Positions 59,981 to 64,000 of a stretch of DNA of 64,000 bases are shown in pieces. The stretch is from Bacteroidota bacterium (GTDB lineage: Bacteria; Bacteroidota; Bacteroidia; Chitinophagales; LD1), in contig JAFDYN010000006.1 of NCBI GenBank assembly GCA_018267385.1, positions 124,001 to 188,000 of the forward strand, written 5' to 3'. Numbering within the stretch: position 1 is the first letter of the stretch; each line of letters begins with the position of its first letter. Below the pieces are notes generated by a model. That model worked only from the letters and a program-made list of their open reading frames with translations, had not been told where the DNA came from and searched no databases. The position numbers were made by a program, and so were the translations under genes.

Positions 59981-61487
59981 GAGCGGGAGTTTTAGTGAGT
60001 GTATTTGTTTTCGATAGTTGTTTCATCAGGTCGCGGGCTGCTATCTGGCCGGAGATGATGGCGGGCGGCACACCCGGTCCGGGCACGGTCAGTTGGCCTG
60101 CATAGAGCAGGTTCTTCACCTTGGCAGAGCGCATCTTAGGCTTCAGTATCGCGGTCTGCATCAGGGTATTGGCCAGGCCGTATGCATTGCCCTTGTAGGC
60201 ATGGTAGTCGCTCTCAAAGTCGCGGATGCAGTAGCTCCTTTGTACAACGATCCTGTCGCGGAAAGGTTGACCGATACGCTGCTCCAGCCTTGAGATCATG
60301 ATGTCAAAATATTTGGCCCTCATCTCCTCAGTGTCTTCCAGTCCGGGTGCCAGTGGCATGAGCAGGAAGAGGTTTTCACTGCCCTCAGGCGCTACACCGG
60401 CATCTGTCACAGACGGTGCACACACATAGAAGAGCGGTGCCGATGGCCACTGAGGGTCGCTGTATATCTCTTTGGCATGCACCGCAAAGTCCTCGTCAAA
60501 GAACAGGTTGTGATGCAGCAGGCCCGGTAGCCTGCGGTCTACACCCAGGTAGTAGATCAGTGCAGAGGGAGACATCGTGCGGTCATCCCAGTACTGCTCA
60601 TCATAGCGGCGGTACTGAGCGGGCAGCAGCGCCTGCTCGGTGTAGTGGTAATCAGAGGTGGCTATCACAGCATCTGCCTTATAGCGCACGGCACCGCAGA
60701 TCACGCCCGTGGTTTTACCATTGGTCACATCTATACCTGTCACCTCAGAGCCGGTGATGATCTCTACGCCCTGCTCCTCTGCTATGCGCACCATGGCGCG
60801 GATGATCTCATACATACCGCCCATGGGATACCACGTACCGAGCACCAGGTCGGCATAGTTCATCATGCTATAGAGCGCGGGTGTGGTCTCCGGTGTAGCG
60901 CCGAGGAAGAGCGACGGAAACTCCAGGATACTCACCAGCAGCGGGTCTTTAAATTTAGACCGGATCACCTTCTTCAGCGAATGGAACATCTGCAGACGGG
61001 TAGTACCCATCAGCGTGCTCAGGTCAAAGAACTCTGTGATAGAGTCGCTCAGGCGGTGTACGTGGTCGCTCATGGCTATATCGTACTTTACCTTTGCCTC
61101 ATCCAGAAAGGCTCTCAGCTTCTCTCCAGCTCCTTTTTCGCTGCTTTCAAAAAACGCGATGAGGCTGTCATACGCCGCAGGTACATCTGCCCCGGCGCCC
61201 TCCGTAGCAAAGACCCTGTAGGATGGATCAAGCCTTTTCAGATCGTAAAAGTCTGATGCAGTATGCGCAAACTGGCGATAGTAGTCCTCAAATACATCGG
61301 GCATCCAGTACCAGCTAGGTCCCATGTCAAAGGTGAACCCCTTCTCGTGGTATAGCCTGGCGCGGCCACCCGGCTGCTCGTTCTTCTCCAGTATGGTCAC
61401 ACGGTATCCCTGCTGTGCCAGTGTACTGGCTGCGCTGAGTCCGGCAAATCCCGAACCTATGACGATCACGTGTTGGACTTTTCCCAT
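59973..61487 (-). CDS. crtI: Phytoene desaturase (CrtI type)
   Basis: A 504-residue FAD enzyme from the ATG at 61487 (MGKVQHVIVIGSGFAGLSAA); an upstream ATG lies in the sigma gene. The dinucleotide-binding site is GSGFAGLSAASTLAQQG and RARLYHEKGFTFDMGPSWYW follows. The C-terminal signature is NLLYAGQLTVPGPGVPPAIISG. It introduces the conjugated double bonds that turn phytoene into lycopene. It starts 7 bp after the sigma stop and ends overlapping crtB. Number of desaturation steps cannot be read. Confidence 0.92.
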   Translation of the reverse strand: MGKVQHVIVIGSGFAGLSAASTLAQQGYRVTILEKNEQPGGRARLYHEKGFTFDMGPSWYWMPDVFEDYYRQFAHTASDFYDLKRLDPSYRVFATEGAGADVPAAYDSLIAFFESSEKGAGEKLRAFLDEAKVKYDIAMSDHVHRLSDSITEFFDLSTLMGTTRLQMFHSLKKVIRSKFKDPLLVSILEFPSLFLGATPETTPALYSMMNYADLVLGTWYPMGGMYEIIRAMVRIAEEQGVEIITGSEVTGIDVTNGKTTGVICGAVRYKADAVIATSDYHYTEQALLPAQYRRYDEQYWDDRTMSPSALIYYLGVDRRLPGLLHHNLFFDEDFAVHAKEIYSDPQWPSAPLFYVCAPSVTDAGVAPEGSENLFLLMPLAPGLEDTEEMRAKYFDIMISRLEQRIGQPFRDRIVVQRSYCIRDFESDYHAYKGNAYGLANTLMQTAILKPKMRSAKVKNLLYAGQLTVPGPGVPPAIISGQIAARDLMKQLSKTNTLTKTPAHV

Positions 61488-61494
61488 AATGAGG

Positions 61495-62004
61495 TTAGTT
61501 AAGATACGCTGCATTTTCTATGCCCATTGCACGCAGGCGTGTTTGCAATTCTTTCCGGGCAGAGTGGATGCGGCTTTTTACGGTACCGATAGGCAGGTGC
61601 AGCTGCTCTGCTATCTCCTGGTATTGAAAGCCGGAGAAGTACATCAGGAAGGGCCTCGTGAAGTCGCTATTGACCGTCTCCATGGCATGGCTGATCTCCT
61701 GAGAGAGGAAGTTTCTGTAGGAGCCGTTGACCTCTGTGCGAAAGGTCTCCCGCACCTCGCGGTCGCCGTCTCCTATAGGCTGCACGATCTTTTTCTTGTG
61801 ATAGTCGTTGATAAAAATGTTGCGCATGATAGTACTCAGCCAGGCTTTGAGGTTGGTGCCTTGCTGGTATTTGTCCTCATTGCGCAGGGCGCGGTAGTAG
61901 GTCTCCTGTATCAGGTCCTCGCTGCGCGTAGCGCTGCCTGTCAGGTAAAAAGCCAATGACTTCAGGTTGGGCTCGTACTGTAAAAGTTGCGTTGCAAATT
62001 CCAT
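61495..62004 (-). CDS. ECF-type sigma factor of the carotenoid operon
   Basis: A 169-residue sigma factor from the ATG at 62004 (MEFATQLLQYEPNLKSLAFYL), which is 20 bp after the -7 box; a longer frame upstream runs through A/T-rich regulatory DNA. Region 2 shows SATRSEDLIQETYYRALRNED and AWLSTIMRNIFINDYHKKK, region 4 shows FSGFQYQEIAEQLHLPIGTVKSRIHSARKEL. It is the first gene of the sigma-crtI-crtB transcript. Bacteroidota pigment clusters often contain such a sigma factor next to the MerR/B12 regulator, so light- or stress-dependent control is likely. Confidence 0.88.
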   Translation of the reverse strand: MEFATQLLQYEPNLKSLAFYLTGSATRSEDLIQETYYRALRNEDKYQQGTNLKAWLSTIMRNIFINDYHKKKIVQPIGDGDREVRETFRTEVNGSYRNFLSQEISHAMETVNSDFTRPFLMYFSGFQYQEIAEQLHLPIGTVKSRIHSARKELQTRLRAMGIENAAYLN

Positions 62005-62062
62005 TTTGTCTAACTTTTGTAATACAAATTTAAACAGATAAAATCCATTTTGTTTAGCTTTT
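62001..62062. repeat. Pair of 18-bp direct repeats flanking the sigma promoter
   Basis: CCATTTTGT-C-TA-A-CTTTT (62001-62018) and CCATTTTGT-T-TA-G-CTTTT (62045-62062) agree at 16 of 18 positions and are 44 bp apart, about four helical turns. One copy covers the sigma start codon, the other lies upstream of the -7 box. This arrangement is typical of cooperative operator pairs, though the protein is unknown. Confidence 0.6.
62016..62032 (-). promoter_or_regulatory. -7 box and 13-bp dyad of the sigma/crt promoter
   Basis: On the minus strand TAAATTTG (62025-62032) matches the -7 consensus; no TTTG stands at -33. The dyad TTTGTA-A-TACAAA (62016-62028) overlaps its downstream half and the expected start of transcription. 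A repressor bound here would block initiation; an activator or the weak -33 region would fit regulated expression. Confidence 0.6.
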
Positions 62063-62083
62063 TGGTAAAAAAAATAAACAAAA
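62048..62083. repeat. A/T-rich inverted repeat between carH-like gene and sigma gene
   Basis: TTTTGTTTA (62048-62056) and TAAACAAAA (62075-62083) are perfect reverse complements separated by 18 nt that can also pair internally through T and A runs. It has no G/C stem, so a terminator is unlikely; a binding site or bent DNA is more likely. Confidence 0.5.
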
Positions 62084-62142
62084 TAATTCCACGCACTCAA
62101 TCGATTGAATGTCAGAACACTAAAATGGAAGCGTTTAAAAAA

Positions 62143-63015
62143 TCAGGAGATGGCGTCCTTGAGATCAGGGACAGAATTGACAACAGTGATGTTGGCCGCC
62201 AGGGCGAGCTCCGGCTGGGCCAGGCGGGCACCTCCGGCCAGGATGCGCGTACCGGTATACATCTCTGCCAGCCGGTGCAGATAGTCTCTGGTACTCATCG
62301 TTTCCTGCTCTATAGAGATATAGGTGACCAGCACATCCGGGCGGAAGGCATCACGTACATATAGCAGGTCCTCTATCGGCACATCGCTACCCAGATAGAT
62401 CACCTGCTGGCCGCGCAGCCGCAGCAGGTACTCGGTGAATAGCAGCAGCGTCTCATGGCTCTCACCCTCAGGCAGGAAGAGGACATAGCGCTTTTTATCC
62501 GGTTTCTGAGGTGTCTGTACGCGGTCTATGGCCGCGAGCAGCTTTCTGCGGAGCAGATTGGTGACAAAGTGCTCCTGCGCCGGGCGTATAGTGCCGGCAG
62601 TCCATAGCACCCCTGTGCGCATCATAAAAGGGAAGAACAAACGCACGCAGGTATCTTCAAAACCAAACTTATTGGTGAGCTGGTTGATCACTTTCTCAAA
62701 GGCATCTGCCTCAAAGTCTATCATAGCCCGGACCAGCCGGTCGGTCTGGTCATCGGTATCGCCCTCGTCTGTGCTGCGCAGTATCTCTGCGTTCAGCTCC
62801 TTCTCGCTCATGTGTGCTATGCGCGAGATCTTGAATCCCTTGCGGTTCAGCGTACTGATATTGAGTATCAGCCGGAGCTGGTAGTCATCATAGTAGCGGA
62901 TATTGGTATCGGTGCGCTGTGGCTTCAGAAAGTCATAGCGCTTCTCCCAGATACGTAGCGTGTGCGCCTTGATACCTGATAGTACCTCTACATCCTTGAT
63001 CGAATACTGACCCAT
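62143..63015 (-). CDS. CarH/CarA-like MerR-family regulator with B12-binding-type domains
   Basis: A 290-residue regulator. Residues 5-70 are a MerR helix-turn-helix (GIKAHTLRIWEKRYDFLKPQ, IRYYDDYQLRLI). Residues 95-165 match the four-helix cap of cobalamin-binding photoreceptors, including the Wx9EH motif (Trp138, Glu148, His149 in RPAQEHFVTN). Residues 175-290 form the Rossmann-like cobalamin domain; the expected ExHxxG motif reads ESHETL at 185-190, so the lower-ligand His187 is kept but the glycine is a leucine. CarH represses carotenoid genes in the dark with adenosylcobalamin; CarA can act without it. It is coupled to the cruF-like gene upstream (TAATG). Confidence 0.85.
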   Translation of the reverse strand: MGQYSIKDVEVLSGIKAHTLRIWEKRYDFLKPQRTDTNIRYYDDYQLRLILNISTLNRKGFKISRIAHMSEKELNAEILRSTDEGDTDDQTDRLVRAMIDFEADAFEKVINQLTNKFGFEDTCVRLFFPFMMRTGVLWTAGTIRPAQEHFVTNLLRRKLLAAIDRVQTPQKPDKKRYVLFLPEGESHETLLLFTEYLLRLRGQQVIYLGSDVPIEDLLYVRDAFRPDVLVTYISIEQETMSTRDYLHRLAEMYTGTRILAGGARLAQPELALAANITVVNSVPDLKDAIS

Positions 63016-63737
63016 TATACTATACCCGCTGTGTGATCAAAAATAGTCATAGGCGGTCCATAGTTCCATGCGCTCATATGCATAGGCGTATGTGCAAAGC
63101 ACACATCGGCCACCAGAAATAAGGACAGGACGATGAGGTAAATGATAGCTGCCTTATTGCTATGATCGCGCCAGAGAGCTATATACAGGCACTGCAGTAC
63201 GATAGCTACGGCAGCCCAGGTCACATAGTTCATCAGCGGGGGCACCCCGCCCTGCTCCCACACCCAGAGGTGATGCGCCGTGGCAAAACGCTCTAGCAGG
63301 ATGTCTATACCTACCATGAGCAGGGCCGCTGCAGCGATCCGCGCGGCGGTATGATGAAACAAGGCCGCAGCGAGTGTACCGGTACATATAGATAGCAGTA
63401 CCCAGTTCAGCCCTATGACCAGCGGCACACCCAATAGCCACGGACCAGCTATACCTGCATAATGATAGTCTCCAAAGAGCCAGCCACGCTGCACCCCTAT
63501 GATCTCTGCTACCATGGCCACCACCAGCGCCACACCGGCAAAGACTACCTGTAGTCCCGGCCACCGGCTGTACATACCCAGCACCAGTACGAAGCTGATG
63601 AGCATATTCACCCAGGCTATCTGCTCAAACCACGAGCCATATGCGCCACTGTGCAGGCCTATGATACCCACCAGCTGCAGTACCACCAGCACTACGGTCA
63701 CTACCTGTAGCCGGATGTCAGAGACAGTTCTCTTCAT
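63015..63737 (-). CDS. cruF: CruF-like carotenoid 1,2-hydratase / carotenoid biosynthesis protein
   Basis: A 240-residue integral membrane protein with seven or so helices, from the ATG at 63737; in-frame ATGs at 63758 and 63767 are alternatives. The family motif is AEIIGVQRGWLFGDYHYAG near residue 78, followed by LLGVPLVIGLNW and WVWEQGGVPPLMNYVTW (positions of conserved acids and aromatics). CruF/bisanhydrobacterioruberin-hydratase-type proteins add water across the end double bond of acyclic carotenoids. It is the first gene of the carotenoid locus. No cyclase or hydroxylase is in view, so the end product cannot be fixed. Confidence 0.8.
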   Translation of the reverse strand: MKRTVSDIRLQVVTVVLVVLQLVGIIGLHSGAYGSWFEQIAWVNMLISFVLVLGMYSRWPGLQVVFAGVALVVAMVAEIIGVQRGWLFGDYHYAGIAGPWLLGVPLVIGLNWVLLSICTGTLAAALFHHTAARIAAAALLMVGIDILLERFATAHHLWVWEQGGVPPLMNYVTWAAVAIVLQCLYIALWRDHSNKAAIIYLIVLSLFLVADVCFAHTPMHMSAWNYGPPMTIFDHTAGIV

Positions 63738-63873
63738 ATGAGTGGCAATACTAGCCATAAATAGCATTATACGGTGAGAACAAGGCTATAATGAAAAGGT
63801 TCGCCGAAATAAATTTTAACAGTCGAACATTTCCTCGGCTCAGTTGTTTTCCGAGACAATGAGCTGATGTATT

Positions 63874-64000
63874 ATGAAAGTAGCATTGATCACCGGAGTG
63901 AGTCGCGAGACCGGCCTGGGCTATGAGACAGCCAGGCAGCTTTCCAGCCTGGGGTATTATGTGATCATCACCGCCAGAGACGTCTATCAGGCTAAACTAC
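63874..64000 (+). CDS. Short-chain dehydrogenase/reductase, 3' end outside window
   Basis: Only the first 42 codons are visible, beginning MKVALITGVSRETGLGYETA. The TGxxxGxG cofactor loop (TGVSRETGLG, with two extra residues) and the following helix-strand (QLSSLGYYVIITARD) identify an NAD(P)-dependent short-chain dehydrogenase. It is divergent from the cruF-like gene, with 136 bp between the two start codons. The Tyr-x3-Lys active site lies beyond the window. Confidence 0.8.
   Translation, partial: MKVALITGVSRETGLGYETARQLSSLGYYVIITARDVYQAKL

Overview
The window reads as a chromosomal segment of a member of the Bacteroidota, most likely from the Chitinophagia/Sphingobacteriia side. The evidence is: promoters of the Bacteroidota form TTTG-N19/20-TAnnTTTG (for example before rpsU, icd, the leucine dehydrogenase gene and the transposon); little sign of Shine-Dalgarno sequences; a secreted protein with a type IX secretion C-terminal domain; DUF4919, DUF3857 and LytS/LytTR families; a long NusB; and a Bacteroidota-style carotenoid operon. 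There are no rRNA genes, tRNA genes, CRISPR arrays or prophages.

Layout. 1-6.0 kb (minus strand): end of a DUF4919-like gene, rluD, a sugar-phosphate isomerase, a collagen-like surface protein, a small secreted protein and a DksA-type protein with a long Lys/Ala/Pro tail. 6.0-12 kb (minus): a LytTR/histidine-kinase pair, a neutral ceramidase, two LEA14-like proteins and a long-chain acyl-CoA dehydrogenase. 12-19.5 kb: a DUF922 protein, a fatty-acid desaturase, three polytopic glycosyltransferase-like proteins and an acyltransferase. 19.5-29.9 kb: a hybrid histidine kinase, a XerC/D recombinase, an aldo/keto reductase with a PhyH-like dioxygenase, a glycosyltransferase, rpsU, a second acyl-CoA dehydrogenase, three tandem paralogous small secreted proteins and mltG. 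29.9-45.3 kb: mqnB, a Sua5-family gene, a polyprenyl diphosphate synthase, cdd, secreted proteins, rdgB, an ECF sigma factor with a membrane partner, icd, an SGNH hydrolase, a ferredoxin-NADP reductase and ung. 45.3-55.1 kb: valS, a Fic protein, a WYL-domain protein, an Fe-S electron-transfer pair, leucine dehydrogenase and nusB.

55.1-56.8 kb is a complete IS1595/ISXO2-type element: 24-bp inverted repeats, an 8-bp target duplication, a transposase and two extra small ORFs, under a consensus promoter that contains a perfect inverted repeat. It sits in the last codons of a neighbouring gene and has given that gene a new C-terminus.

58.5-63.8 kb is a carotenoid locus on the minus strand: cruF-like hydratase, a CarH-like MerR/B12-domain regulator, an ECF sigma factor, crtI and crtB. 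The sigma promoter carries 18-bp direct repeats and a 13-bp dyad. The polyprenyl synthase at 31-32 kb could supply the precursor. The CarH-like protein keeps most photoreceptor landmarks but lacks the glycine of the cobalamin motif, so its ligand is the main open question in this region. The window ends in the start of a short-chain dehydrogenase gene.
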